Shown here: one piece after another, positions 16,294 through 24,539 of the stretch
How the letters are laid out: every line of letters starts with the position of its first letter
How positions within the stretch are numbered: position 1 is the stretch's first letter
From: Lawsonibacter sp.
GTDB taxonomy: Bacteria > Bacillota > Clostridia > Oscillospirales > Oscillospiraceae
DNA: 57,027 nt
Direction of reading: 5' to 3'
NCBI GenBank assembly: GCA_022796195.1
Contig: JAAWIE010000006.1
Location: forward strand, 1 to 57,027
Translations under genes and position numbers: made by a program
Notes under the pieces: generated by a model
The model's input: the letters and a program-made list of their open reading frames with translations, nothing else
Databases searched by the model: none
Told to the model about the DNA's origin: nothing

Positions 16294-17493
16294 ATGGATT
16301 TAAACGCATTACGTGCCGCTACCCAGGGCATTTCCGCCCACCGGGAGTTAATGGGCACTGCTATCATGCAGATGACCGACCAGATTTTTCTGATGCTGGC
16401 CTATCAAAACGGGGAAAACGCTCTCAACGCTTACGCCGAGCTGTTTTACGCATTACGAAAGGAGGGCTGCGAGGGACTGGGCGACTGGCTATGGGACTAT
16501 CTGCGTTATACCGAGACGCCCTATGCCCGGCTGATGGAGCGGGGCGGTTCCGACCCGGCCCTAGAGAACGCCGCCCGGCGAGACATCGACACGCTGGTCC
16601 TTCTCGCGCAAACCGACTGCGACCGGTTTATCGATGCCATGAAGCCCCTCCTGCCCGACGAATACGCCCCTGTGCTGGCCGGCCTGCCCCGCTGGCGGGC
16701 GGCAGCGCCTTTCGACTTTGACCGCTTAACCCGGTTTTACCAGGCGAACGGCGCGGGGCTGTTTGCCAAATACCGAGCGTTCCTGTGGGAGGACGGAAAG
16801 CTGGTGCCTGTGCCCGACCCCGACTGCCCCCGGCCCGAGGACCTGCTGGGCTACGAGCATCAGCGGGGGCAAGTAGAGCAGAACACCCGGCTGATGCTGG
16901 CGGGCCGTCAGCCCAACAATGTTCTGTTGTTTGGCGACGGCGGGACCGGTAAATCGGCCACCGTAAAATCGATGCTCTGTCTTCCCGGCATGGAGGACCT
17001 GCGCCTTATCGAGATCGAAAAAGAAAACCTCACTGGTATGCCCGGCCTCATCCGGTCTCTGGAGGGCCGCCGGCAGAAATTTATTCTCTTTATCGATGAC
17101 CTGGCCTTTGACCAGGACGACAAAACCTATTCCTCCCTCAAAACGATTTTAGAAGGTTCCTTGGAGAAACGGCCGGCCAATGTGTGTATCTGCGCCACCT
17201 CCAACCGCCGGCATCTGGTGCGCCAGAGCTTCGCCGACCGGGCAGGAGACGAAGTGGATACCTTTGAGACCATCTCAGAAAAAACCGCTCTGGCGGAGCG
17301 GTTTGGCCTGCGTATTCCATACCTTACCATGAACAAAACGGGCTATCTGGCCCTTGTAGACCATCTGGCCGCTCAGGCAGGGATTACCATGGACCCGGAG
17401 GCCCTCCACGCTCAGGCAATGACTTGGGAGCTCCGTCACGCTGGACGCACCCCCCGGGTGGCCCGCCAGTTTGTTGCCAGTCTGTCTGTGTAA
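16294..17493 (+). CDS. DUF815 AAA-type ATPase
   Basis: A 399-residue cytoplasmic protein. The C-terminal half is a P-loop ATPase with Walker A GDGGTGKSATVKS (about residue 213) and Walker B FILFIDDLAF (about residue 265), matching DUF815; the N-terminal ~190 residues are helical and have no motif I know. DUF815 ATPases are widespread in Firmicutes and Proteobacteria, with no agreed function. The ATG has AAGGAG 9 bases upstream. It is monocistronic, divergent from dusB through overlapping promoters, and is followed by a separate TetR unit. Confidence 0.88.
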   Translation: MDLNALRAATQGISAHRELMGTAIMQMTDQIFLMLAYQNGENALNAYAELFYALRKEGCEGLGDWLWDYLRYTETPYARLMERGGSDPALENAARRDIDTLVLLAQTDCDRFIDAMKPLLPDEYAPVLAGLPRWRAAAPFDFDRLTRFYQANGAGLFAKYRAFLWEDGKLVPVPDPDCPRPEDLLGYEHQRGQVEQNTRLMLAGRQPNNVLLFGDGGTGKSATVKSMLCLPGMEDLRLIEIEKENLTGMPGLIRSLEGRRQKFILFIDDLAFDQDDKTYSSLKTILEGSLEKRPANVCICATSNRRHLVRQSFADRAGDEVDTFETISEKTALAERFGLRIPYLTMNKTGYLALVDHLAAQAGITMDPEALHAQAMTWELRHAGRTPRVARQFVASLSV

Positions 17494-17539
17494 ATTTCTT
17501 CTCCCGACCGGCCCTGGTACATGCCGGTCAAATCCAATC

Positions 17540-17568
17540 TTGACAGCGGGCAGCGTCCATGCTAAAAT
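17540..17568 (+). promoter_or_regulatory. Sigma-A promoter of the TetR gene
   Basis: TTGACA (17540-17545) and TAAAAT (17563-17568) with a 17-base spacer; the palindromic operator begins two bases downstream. Confidence 0.85.
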
Positions 17569-17569
17569 A

Positions 17570-17590
17570 ATACAGACCGTCGGTCTGTAT
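17570..17590 (+). promoter_or_regulatory. TetR-type operator, 21-bp perfect palindrome
   Basis: Ten-base arms ATACAGACCG and CGGTCTGTAT flank a central T. The site covers the expected transcription start of the TetR gene, implying autorepression. A related site lies before the MFS gene. Confidence 0.82.
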
Positions 17591-17609
17591 CCAAAAGGGA
17601 GGGGCCGCT

Positions 17610-18245
17610 ATGGCCCGGAACAAACATCCGGAGCAGACAATACAATTGATTTTAGATACCGCGTCCAGGCTTTTTTTCCAGCAAGGCTACGACAGGACTA
17701 CCCTCCAGGACATCATTAACGCTACCGGACTATCTAAAGGGGCCATCTATCACCATTTTTCCTCGAAAGAGGCCATTCTGGTTGCCGTTGTGGATCAGAT
17801 AGGGGAGTACAACAGCACCATTTTAGCGCAGGTCCGGGACCGGAAGGGACTGACCGGGGCAGAAAAACTGCGGGAAGTGTTCCGCACCTCTCTACAGTTG
17901 TCCTTCCAAGGACGTGTCCTGAATATGCTGCCCTACCTGATTGAGAACCCCAAGTTTATGGCTCTCCAGATGCAAAGTATTTTGTATGAGGCATCCCCCG
18001 ACTATATCCTCCCCATTTTGCAGGAGGGGCTTGCCGACGGCTCCATCCAAACCGAGTATCCAGAGCAGCTCTCCGAAGTGCTGCTCATCCTGTCCGACCT
18101 GTGGCTCCATCCCATCTTCCGGCCCAGCACTCCAGAACAGGTGCGGAACCGGTGCGGCTTCTTCAATCACTTTACCCGGCAGTACGGCTTTGAACTGTTG
18201 GACGCGGAGCTCATTGACACCATGACCAAGTTTTGCAAACCTTAG
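17610..18245 (+). CDS. TetR/AcrR family transcriptional regulator
   Basis: A 211-residue repressor with the N-terminal TetR helix-turn-helix (residues ~10-56; LDTASRLFFQQGYDRTTLQDI then TGLSKGAIYHHFSSKE) and a ligand-binding helical C-terminal domain. It sits directly before an MFS exporter, the usual regulator-transporter arrangement, with operators in front of both. Ribosome site AAGGGAGG lies about 12 bases before the ATG. Ligand unknown, but an inducer exported by the neighbouring pump is likely. Confidence 0.92.
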   Translation: MARNKHPEQTIQLILDTASRLFFQQGYDRTTLQDIINATGLSKGAIYHHFSSKEAILVAVVDQIGEYNSTILAQVRDRKGLTGAEKLREVFRTSLQLSFQGRVLNMLPYLIENPKFMALQMQSILYEASPDYILPILQEGLADGSIQTEYPEQLSEVLLILSDLWLHPIFRPSTPEQVRNRCGFFNHFTRQYGFELLDAELIDTMTKFCKP

Positions 18246-18258
18246 GTGTTTGCTCATA

Positions 18259-18278
18259 AAACTGCCGAGGGGCAGTTT
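18259..18278 (+). terminator. Weak terminator/attenuator after the TetR gene
   Basis: An 8-bp stem (AAACTGCC with GGCAGTTT, loop GAGG) runs into TTTTATTT. It lies just before the MFS operator, so MFS expression may depend on read-through or on a promoter around TATTAT at 18287-18292. Confidence 0.6.
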
Positions 18279-18294
18279 TATTTCCGTATTATAC

Positions 18295-18311
18295 AAACCG
18301 ACGGTCGGTTT
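18295..18311 (+). promoter_or_regulatory. Second TetR-type operator, before the MFS gene
   Basis: A 17-bp perfect palindrome (AAACCGAC-G-GTCGGTTT). The left half, ATACAAACCGACGGTC, aligns with the operator at 17570, and a TATTAT -10-like element lies immediately upstream. Confidence 0.75.
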
Positions 18312-18330
18312 ATAGAAAGGAGTCTCCAAC

Positions 18331-19581
18331 ATGGACGCACAAAAACACCCTCTCTTCACCCGAGATTTTACCCTGGTTGTCATCGGGCAAATCGTCTCCC
18401 TATTCGGCAACGCAATTCTACATTTCGCTTTGCCCCTGTACCTCCTGCGGGAAACCGGTTCCCTTACACTCTTCGGCGTGGTAAACGCCTGCTCCTTCCT
18501 GCCCATGATTCTAATGGGACCCATTGGCGGGACGGCGGCGGACCGGGTCAACAAGCGCAACATCATGGCAGCGTTAGACTTTCTGACCGCCGGCCTGACC
18601 TTGTGTTACATGCTCCTGTGGGGAAAGGTCCCCTTGGTTCCGCTTATTATCGTCACCCTGATGCTTCTCTACGCCATCGCCGGGGCCTACCAGCCGTCCG
18701 TTCAGGCCAGCCTGCCGTTACTGCTGGCTCCGGACCAGCTGACGCAGGGCAACGCGGTGGTAAACATGGTACACACCCTGGCAAATCTGCTTGGCCCCGC
18801 TTTGGGCGGCGTGATTTTCGGTCTGTGGGGGCTGGGTCCCATCCTGGTCATTGGCGGCGCATGCTTTTTCTCCTCGGCCGTGATGGAACTTTTTATCCAC
18901 ATTCCCCATGAACGCCGTCCCCGTTCCTCCGGGGTGCTGGCCACCGTGCGGCAGGATCTGTGTGAGAGCTGGCGGTTCATTGCCCAGGAGCGGCCCATCT
19001 TTTTGTCGGTGACGCTGGTGCTCTCCGCCTTTAATTTTCTGCTTTCGGCGGTGATGATTGTCGGCATTCCCGCTCTTGTGGCACAGGTATTGGGCATGAG
19101 CGACACCTTTATGGGCCTGACGCAGGCGGCCCTGGGCCTGGGCGGACTTTTGGGCGGGCTGCTTGCGGGCGTATTGGGCCCCCGCTTGAAGCCCCGGCAC
19201 GGTTCGTTCTGTCTGCTGGCCTGTTCCGCTCTCGCGGCGGTGATGGGCCTGTCCGTCCTGCCCGGGGTACCTGTTTGGGTCAGCTATTGGATGGTCACCG
19301 CTGCGGCGCTGTTGACCATGTCCGCCGCCACCCTGTTCACGGTAGTGCTTCTCACGTTGGTTCAGTCCCAGGTGCCGCCCCAGCTGCTGGGTAAGGTAAT
19401 TGCCTGTATTCAAGCGGTCGCCAATTGTGCATCTCCCCTGGGACAGGCGGCATATGGGGTTCTATTCGATTTCCTGCCGCCCTGGAGCGTTCTGCTGGGT
19501 GCGGCGGCTCTGTCCGCCCTGACTGCCTTGCGGTCCCGCCGGGTATTTCTGCGCCTGGAGACAGAAGCTGTCCCAGAATGA
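18331..19581 (+). CDS. MFS transporter, probable drug exporter
   Basis: A 416-residue integral membrane protein with about 12 hydrophobic helices. The loop motif GPIGGTAADRVNKRNIM between helices 2 and 3 is the MFS signature, and the overall form fits the MFS_3/DHA3 exporters (macrolide-efflux-like). AAAGGAG is 11 bases before the ATG. It is coupled to the TetR gene by position and operators, implying substrate-induced efflux. The substrate cannot be named from sequence. Confidence 0.9.
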   Translation: MDAQKHPLFTRDFTLVVIGQIVSLFGNAILHFALPLYLLRETGSLTLFGVVNACSFLPMILMGPIGGTAADRVNKRNIMAALDFLTAGLTLCYMLLWGKVPLVPLIIVTLMLLYAIAGAYQPSVQASLPLLLAPDQLTQGNAVVNMVHTLANLLGPALGGVIFGLWGLGPILVIGGACFFSSAVMELFIHIPHERRPRSSGVLATVRQDLCESWRFIAQERPIFLSVTLVLSAFNFLLSAVMIVGIPALVAQVLGMSDTFMGLTQAALGLGGLLGGLLAGVLGPRLKPRHGSFCLLACSALAAVMGLSVLPGVPVWVSYWMVTAAALLTMSAATLFTVVLLTLVQSQVPPQLLGKVIACIQAVANCASPLGQAAYGVLFDFLPPWSVLLGAAALSALTALRSRRVFLRLETEAVPE

Positions 19582-19672
19582 CGAACGTACAGCGGTCACA
19601 CACAAAAAAGTGCAAGATAAGACCCCACTGCCTCCCTGCGCCAATTGCAACACCAGACTTTACGATTGAATA

Positions 19673-19708
19673 AAGACCCAGACAGCGTATTTTTGCTGTC
19701 TGGGTCTT
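19673..19708. terminator. Bidirectional terminator after the MFS gene
   Basis: A 14-bp perfect stem (19673-19686 with 19695-19708) separates convergent genes; the minus-strand reading is followed by TTTATTC. Confidence 0.78.
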
Positions 19709-19710
19709 CG

Positions 19711-19974
19711 TTATGTACCATTCTTCCATTGCTTACACTGCTCAATCCTCTGCCCATTGTCGCTCTGTTCCATGTCATAAGCGAACTGATGGAGCAGCGC
19801 GCATGGAAATTCGCTGCATAAACCACAGTGCTCCAGCTTCTTTTCCTCACAGCAGCTCTTGACCGGACAGCTATCGCCCCAAAAAGGTTTCTCCATCTGC
19901 GTACAACCGGGGCAATTCATTTGCTCCCGAAATTCACACGAACTGCACAGCAGACCGCACCTTGACTCAACCAT
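19711..19974 (-). CDS. DUF3795-like cysteine-rich small protein
   Basis: An 87-residue protein with many paired cysteines (CGLLCSSC, CPGC, CPVKSCC, HCGLC, FPC), probably metal-binding, as in DUF3795 proteins of anaerobes. I chose the ATG at 19974: GAGGGA lies 6 bases upstream and the family-typical start follows. A longer reading to 20109 is not supported. It follows the WYL regulator on the same strand (gap ~140 bases) and ends just before the shared terminator. Function unknown. Confidence 0.75.
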   Translation of the reverse strand: MVESRCGLLCSSCEFREQMNCPGCTQMEKPFWGDSCPVKSCCEEKKLEHCGLCSEFPCALLHQFAYDMEQSDNGQRIEQCKQWKNGT

Positions 19975-20116
19975 GTTCATTCCCTCTTTCTTTTCGAGCC
20001 TATTTGAAACAGGCCGCATGTCCAAACAGCGATTTTCACTATTTTGGATGCTTTCATCCTTCAAATACAACTCTGATATACCGCCAGTATACCAGAGGAA
20101 ACAAGACAACAGTATG

Positions 20117-21022
20117 TCATGTTTCCTGGTACGCCTTTAAAAGGTTCTCTGCCTGACGGCGCAGGTCGGCACGGAGCCGCTCCGGTTCCAACACATAAAC
20201 GCGGTCGCCAAAACTCAGTATCCACTCACGCATGTTGTCATAGTGGACAAAATCCCGCTCCAGCATCAGATTGCCGTCCGCATTCCGCGTATAACAGTCC
20301 AACCCGTACTCCTCCACAAGCCGGTGCGTCTGCTCCGGGGAAAACACCGCTTTTAAACGAAGTGTTTCCCCGGAAAAGTCGGGGCCAAAACTGGGCTCCG
20401 GCAGCGGCCTGGGTTCAAAGATATTGGGCAATACCTCCAGATTCCACAGGCGGTTCAGCTTGAACAGCCGGAAATCCTCCCGTATCTGGCAATACCCCCA
20501 AACATACCATGCGGCCCACTGGAACACCAGCCGGTAGGGCTCGATGATTCTCCGGCACTCGCCCTTGGCGGAGAAATATTGAAAGGCGAGGCACCGCCGC
20601 TCCTGAATGGCCGCTTTGATTCTCTCCAGCTTCTGGGGCAGCGTCAGACGGTAGTGAGAGGCCAGATCAATGACAAATGTATCCGCACAGGAAGCGGGGC
20701 CCCCCCGCCCCGACAGCCTCTCCTGTACAGAGGTGGAGACAGGCCGTTCTGAAATGCTGTCCATTCCCCCCAAGCCAGCAAAAATAGCCTGTAATTCCTC
20801 CGATGTTAATAAGGAACTGCTGATTTTATAGCCTTCTGCGATGGATATTCCGCCCCCGCGGCCTTGGGTGGTTACCAGCGGGATTCCAGCTTGGCAGATG
20901 GTCTCAATATCCCGGTTGATGGTTCTGCGTGAGACCTCGAAACGGCTGGCCAGCTCAGGGGCGGTAATTTTGTCCTGCCGCAGAAGGATGGTGATAATGC
21001 CAATTAAACGATCCATTTTCAT
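20117..21022 (-). CDS. HTH/WYL-domain transcriptional regulator (YafY type)
   Basis: A 301-residue regulator with an N-terminal winged helix-turn-helix (KITAPELASRFEVSRRTINRD, about residues 18-37) and a WYL domain (about 140-220; the motif appears as WAAWYVWGYC with FRLFKLNR after it), then a WCX-like C-terminus. Such proteins respond to ligands or nucleic acids through the WYL domain. A weak promoter with TATGAT at 21067-21072 is upstream. A GGGGAGGTG ribosome-like site is about 28 bases from the ATG, with a GC palindrome between them (see findings). No target gene is evident; the cysteine-rich gene downstream may be one. Confidence 0.88.
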   Translation of the reverse strand: MKMDRLIGIITILLRQDKITAPELASRFEVSRRTINRDIETICQAGIPLVTTQGRGGGISIAEGYKISSSLLTSEELQAIFAGLGGMDSISERPVSTSVQERLSGRGGPASCADTFVIDLASHYRLTLPQKLERIKAAIQERRCLAFQYFSAKGECRRIIEPYRLVFQWAAWYVWGYCQIREDFRLFKLNRLWNLEVLPNIFEPRPLPEPSFGPDFSGETLRLKAVFSPEQTHRLVEEYGLDCYTRNADGNLMLERDFVHYDNMREWILSFGDRVYVLEPERLRADLRRQAENLLKAYQET

Positions 21023-21196
21023 ATCCGAACAGCCCCGCGCGGGGCCGCGTTCACCTCCCCGCCAGTATCATAACACAGCTTTCGCCCTTTTAACATCCCC
21101 ATTCCACATCTCCCCGATTTTGCCGCCGCCCCTGTGCCGCTTCGCCTGTACGTCAACGTTCATAAGTCGGGAAACGTAAAAATTTATAAAAAACAG

Positions 21197-21225
21197 TTGA
21201 GTTTTCTGCCCAGCTATGTTATCAT
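21197..21225 (+). promoter_or_regulatory. Likely sigma-A promoter of the DegV gene
   Basis: TTGAGT (21197-21202) and TATCAT (21220-21225) are 17 bases apart, giving a leader of about 70 bases. Confidence 0.6.
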
Positions 21226-21301
21226 TGCTCTAATACCCACCGGGCGGTACCCGGTCACGGCCTGCCAGGAGAGCGGCGGGCCACGGAAAAAGGAGACCAA
21301 T

Positions 21302-22201
21302 ATGAAATTCCATATTGTCAGCGACAGTTCCTGCGACCTGGGCCGGGAAGCCCTGGAACGGCTGGACGTGAGTATGGTGTCCTTCTATGTATCTTTCGAG
21401 GATGAAATCTATTACCGGGAAGAGCGGGACCTATCCACACGACAGTTTTACCAGACGATGGCGGCGCGGCCTGGTATATTTCCCAAAACCTCAATGCCCA
21501 CTGTAGAGGACTATTTAGAGGCGTTCCGCCCCCCGGCGGCGCGGGGGCTTCCCATCTTGTGTATCTGCCTCAATTCCCAGTTCAGCGGTTCCTATCAGTC
21601 GGCACGGAATGCCGCCCGAGAACTGGAGGAGGAATTTCCTAAGGCACGCGTAGAGGTTGTGGATTCCACTTTAGCCACGGTACTTCAAGGGCTGTTTGTT
21701 CGGGAGGCGGTATCCCTCCGGGACCGGGACTGTACGCTGGACGAGGCGTTGGAAGCGTTAAAGCCGCTTCCTGCCACCGGACGGATTTTTTTCACCACCA
21801 ATGATCTGGAGTATCTGCGTCACGGCGGTCGAATCGGCCGTGCGGCGGCGGCCACCGGCACACTGTTGAAGGTGAAACCGCTCATTGGCTACAAGGACGC
21901 AGAACTGATTTCCGATGGCATAGCCCAGGGGCGGAAAAAGTCCCTAGTTAAGGTGCGGGAGCTGTTTTTCCGCCACCTGCGGCGGGAGGAAATCGATTTG
22001 AACAACTGGGCTCTGGCCACCGGCTTCGGCCTGGACCGGGACGAGCATCAGGCATTTGCGCAGACGGTCTACGGCGGTTTGCTGGAACTGGGCCACGACC
22101 GCCCCGAGGTCAAAACCCCCTGCCAGATCGGCGTAACCATCGGCGTCCACACCGGTCCCTCCCCCATTGGGGTCGGACTGCTCCGCCATGCGGTAATTTG
22201 A
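21302..22201 (+). CDS. DegV family fatty-acid-binding protein
   Basis: A 299-residue DegV/FakB-type protein, which binds a fatty acid and presents it to the FakA kinase. The N-terminal ISDSSCDL-like motif (IVSDSSCDLG), the FPKTSMPT loop, the SGSYQSARNAA helix and the RHGGRIG segment are all present. AAGGAG lies 8 bases before the chosen ATG at 21302; the upstream in-frame extension is non-coding in character. Single gene with its own promoter and terminator; no fakA is in this window. Confidence 0.92.
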   Translation: MKFHIVSDSSCDLGREALERLDVSMVSFYVSFEDEIYYREERDLSTRQFYQTMAARPGIFPKTSMPTVEDYLEAFRPPAARGLPILCICLNSQFSGSYQSARNAARELEEEFPKARVEVVDSTLATVLQGLFVREAVSLRDRDCTLDEALEALKPLPATGRIFFTTNDLEYLRHGGRIGRAAAATGTLLKVKPLIGYKDAELISDGIAQGRKKSLVKVRELFFRHLRREEIDLNNWALATGFGLDRDEHQAFAQTVYGGLLELGHDRPEVKTPCQIGVTIGVHTGPSPIGVGLLRHAVI

Positions 22202-22209
22202 ACAAAACG

Positions 22210-22242
22210 CCTCCGGTTCCCACACAGAGCCGGAGGTATTTT
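22210..22242 (+). terminator. Terminator after the DegV gene
   Basis: A 7-bp CCTCCGG/CCGGAGG stem (22210-22216 with 22230-22236) followed by TATTTT. Confidence 0.65.
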
Positions 22243-22325
22243 CACGCGGACAGTTCAGCCTCCTTTGAACCGAACGCAAATTCCCCTAGGAAGAAGCTGG
22301 CAAAAAAATGTAATGATTTTGTCAC

Positions 22326-22353
22326 TTGAATTTTACCGAAAATATGTTATTCT
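22326..22353 (+). promoter_or_regulatory. Possible promoter of the SGNH hydrolase gene
   Basis: TTGAAT (22326-22331), 16-base spacer, TATTCT (22348-22353). Confidence 0.5.
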
Positions 22354-22406
22354 GAATTAGCACGGATTCGACCGTGTATGACGGTCTGGCGGGAGGTGTT
22401 CGTTTT

Positions 22407-23345
22407 ATGTCTGACGGCTACAGGGGGAAAAATTCCTCCCGTAATATCCTTGTAATGGTCCTTGCGTTTCTGGCCACGCTGGCCCTGGCGGCGGCCATTT
22501 TCCTTTTCTTCCAGACGCGGCAGACCGGCACAGAGCTCGACAGCTCGCAGAGCGGGTCCAGCTCAGCGGCGAAAAGTGAAATTCCAAGTCCAGACCCGCA
22601 AGAGCAAATCGTCCCGTTGCCCCCGGCCTACGACTTCAGCCAGCCCGCCCCGGCGCGGGAGGCGGTGGACAACCTCTATTTTGAGGACGCGGCGTTTGTA
22701 GGCGACTCCCGAACCGACGGTTTTATGCTCTACAGCGGCATTGCCTGCGGCAAAAATTTAACCTCCAACGGACTTTCCATCTTCCGGCTGGCAGACAAAA
22801 AGGTCCTCACCATTGAAAACGAGGAATATACCCTGTTGGAGGCCCTGGCCTTGGAGGAATACCGCAAGGTCTATCTCTCGCTGGGCATCAACGAACTGGG
22901 CATCTACCAGGATGACCACTTTTATGAGAGCTACTGCGACGCCATTGACCAGATTCGCCGGCTTCAGCCCCGCGCCGTCATCTATATTCAGGGCCTGATC
23001 CCCCTGAATGAGGGGCAGATTGTGGAGGCCAATGGCAACAAGTTCAATCTGAACAACGAGCACCTCCGGGTATACAACGATTTAATGCGCAAGGCGGCGG
23101 AGGAAAAACAGGCGGTTTATCTGGACCTGTACAGCGACTTTGTCGATGAGAACGGCGAACTGCCCCTGGGGGCCAGCCGGGACGGAGTCCACCTGAAAAA
23201 GGAAGCCTGCCAGCAGTGGCTGGAATACCTCAAAACGCATACTGTGGATTTCGACACCCTCTATCCCAACGGTCCGCCCCCTGTGGCGGAACCTGAACCG
23301 TCCCAGCCGGACGCCACTACTTCTAACGGGAGTGAACCGGGATGA
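22407..23345 (+). CDS. Membrane-anchored SGNH/GDSL-type hydrolase
   Basis: A 312-residue protein with one N-terminal membrane helix (about 14-35), a Ser/Pro linker, and an SGNH-fold domain facing outward. Block I is GDSRT (99-103), block III is SLGINELG (158-165), and block V holds DGVHL with Asp259 and His262. Such enzymes often act as acyl-esterases on cell-wall or surface polysaccharides. The ATG at 22407 was chosen over an upstream frame extension because GGGAGG lies 10 bases before it. The stop overlaps the next gene by 4 bases (ATGA), so the two are translationally coupled. Confidence 0.85.
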   Translation: MSDGYRGKNSSRNILVMVLAFLATLALAAAIFLFFQTRQTGTELDSSQSGSSSAAKSEIPSPDPQEQIVPLPPAYDFSQPAPAREAVDNLYFEDAAFVGDSRTDGFMLYSGIACGKNLTSNGLSIFRLADKKVLTIENEEYTLLEALALEEYRKVYLSLGINELGIYQDDHFYESYCDAIDQIRRLQPRAVIYIQGLIPLNEGQIVEANGNKFNLNNEHLRVYNDLMRKAAEEKQAVYLDLYSDFVDENGELPLGASRDGVHLKKEACQQWLEYLKTHTVDFDTLYPNGPPPVAEPEPSQPDATTSNGSEPG

Positions 23346-23815
23346 AACAATTTTTACATATCATGCTGGCGCTGGTCCTTCTCCTGAGTCTGACCGCCTG
23401 CGGCGGGCAGGAAAACGACGCCCCGCCCCTCTACGCCCCGGCCCATGTGGAGAGCATCCGCGAGGCCGGCGCTTTCTCTGAGGAACTGGAGGAATTGGAC
23501 AGCGACACCGCGTTTTCCCTGTACAAGCTGGCTGGCAGCGGGCTGGACCGGGAAGATTTGAAAGAATGCGCGGTCTTGCGCTCCGCCGGGGCCACCTGTG
23601 AAGAGGCGGCGGTGCTGGTATTCACCAGTGCAGACAAGGCCAAAAGCGGTGCAGAAGCCCTGCAAACCTATCTCCAAGGTCAAATCGATGCCAACACGGA
23701 CTACCGTCCCGCCGAGATCCCTAAGCTGGAAGAGGCGTTCGTGGATCGTCGAGGAGAAACGGTCCTTCTGGTGGTTGCCAGCGATTTAGACGCTGCAAAA
23801 AAAGCGATTGCGTAA
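23342..23815 (+). CDS. DUF4358 lipoprotein
   Basis: A 157-residue lipoprotein: signal peptide with lipobox LTAC (Cys20), then a mixed alpha/beta domain that matches DUF4358. In Clostridia this domain commonly accompanies an SGNH hydrolase and cell-surface polysaccharide (MBOAT) genes; here only the hydrolase is present. The 4-base overlap with the hydrolase gene indicates coupled production, so the lipoprotein may act as its partner at the membrane surface (inference). A strong terminator follows. Confidence 0.84.
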   Translation: MKQFLHIMLALVLLLSLTACGGQENDAPPLYAPAHVESIREAGAFSEELEELDSDTAFSLYKLAGSGLDREDLKECAVLRSAGATCEEAAVLVFTSADKAKSGAEALQTYLQGQIDANTDYRPAEIPKLEEAFVDRRGETVLLVVASDLDAAKKAIA

Positions 23816-23820
23816 CTGAA

Positions 23821-23852
23821 ATCCCCGGCCGTTTATGGCCGGGGATTTGTTG
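23821..23852 (+). terminator. Terminator after the DUF4358 gene
   Basis: A 10-bp perfect stem (23821-23830 with 23837-23846) followed by TTTGTTGTT. Confidence 0.82.
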
Positions 23853-23878
23853 TTAGAACGCAATTACACATCGGGAAT

Positions 23879-24412
23879 TCAAAGGATTTTTTCCAACATC
23901 TTTTCTGGCGGCGCACTGTGGCCGCACACCGCCGCCGCCCATCCAGATCCGTGCCAGGTACGGAACCACAGACCATCCATTTGAACCGGCCCGTCTGCGG
24001 GAAGTGGCACTTGAATCCCACGAATGGAGGTAGTCAGCCCTTGGCCGCTCTCCTTTACCCGGCTCTCCTTCAAAGTCCACAGCTGAGCGAAGGAGGGCCA
24101 GAACTCCGGCTGCGCCTCCAGCCAATCCAGCTCAAGCTGGGAGCAGACCCGCCGGGGCAAGGCGGGCCGCCACGCCTTCACAATCTGGATATCCACCCCC
24201 ACCGGAGCCTCATCCAGCGCACAAAGGGCAAACTCCCCGCTGTGCGATAAATTGAACTGAAGCCCCTCATGCTCCGGAAAGAACGGTTTGCCCCCCTTTC
24301 GCCGGGATATCTCCGGCAGGGAAGCCAGTCCCCAGACCTCCGCTGCCGCCAGGGCCAGCAGTTCCCGGGCCTGACTGCGGGCAGTAAGACCTTCTGCACG
24401 GTATAAGAACAC
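23879..24412 (-). CDS. 4'-phosphopantetheinyl transferase, Sfp type
   Basis: Transfers phosphopantetheine from CoA to a carrier-protein serine. The 177-residue product has the superfamily motifs FNLSHSGEFALCAL, the Mg-binding VGVDIQ, and WTLKES with a following Lys. I chose GTG at 24412 because AGGAGGGG lies 6 bases upstream and a promoter ends about 23 bases above; a longer open frame to 24652 runs into the neighbouring gene. It is short for an Sfp protein (usually 210-230 residues), with part of the N-terminal domain missing or compressed. No NRPS, PKS or fatty-acid synthase is nearby, so the substrate is unknown. Confidence 0.85.
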   Translation of the reverse strand: MFLYRAEGLTARSQARELLALAAAEVWGLASLPEISRRKGGKPFFPEHEGLQFNLSHSGEFALCALDEAPVGVDIQIVKAWRPALPRRVCSQLELDWLEAQPEFWPSFAQLWTLKESRVKESGQGLTTSIRGIQVPLPADGPVQMDGLWFRTWHGSGWAAAVCGHSAPPEKMLEKIL

Positions 24413-24434
24413 AAAAATCCCCTCCTGTTCCTCC

Positions 24435-24463
24435 AGTATACCAGAGGGAACGGGAGGGGGCAA
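24435..24463 (-). promoter_or_regulatory. Promoter of the phosphopantetheinyl transferase gene
   Basis: On the minus strand TTGCCC (24458-24463) and TATACT (24435-24440) with a 17-base spacer. Confidence 0.65.
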
Positions 24464-24539
24464 CCTTGGAAAACCGAACCTCCCAGAGAAACCGGCTGAT
24501 AAGCCCCCCTGCAAAAAGCAGAGACAACGCCCTCCGAAA

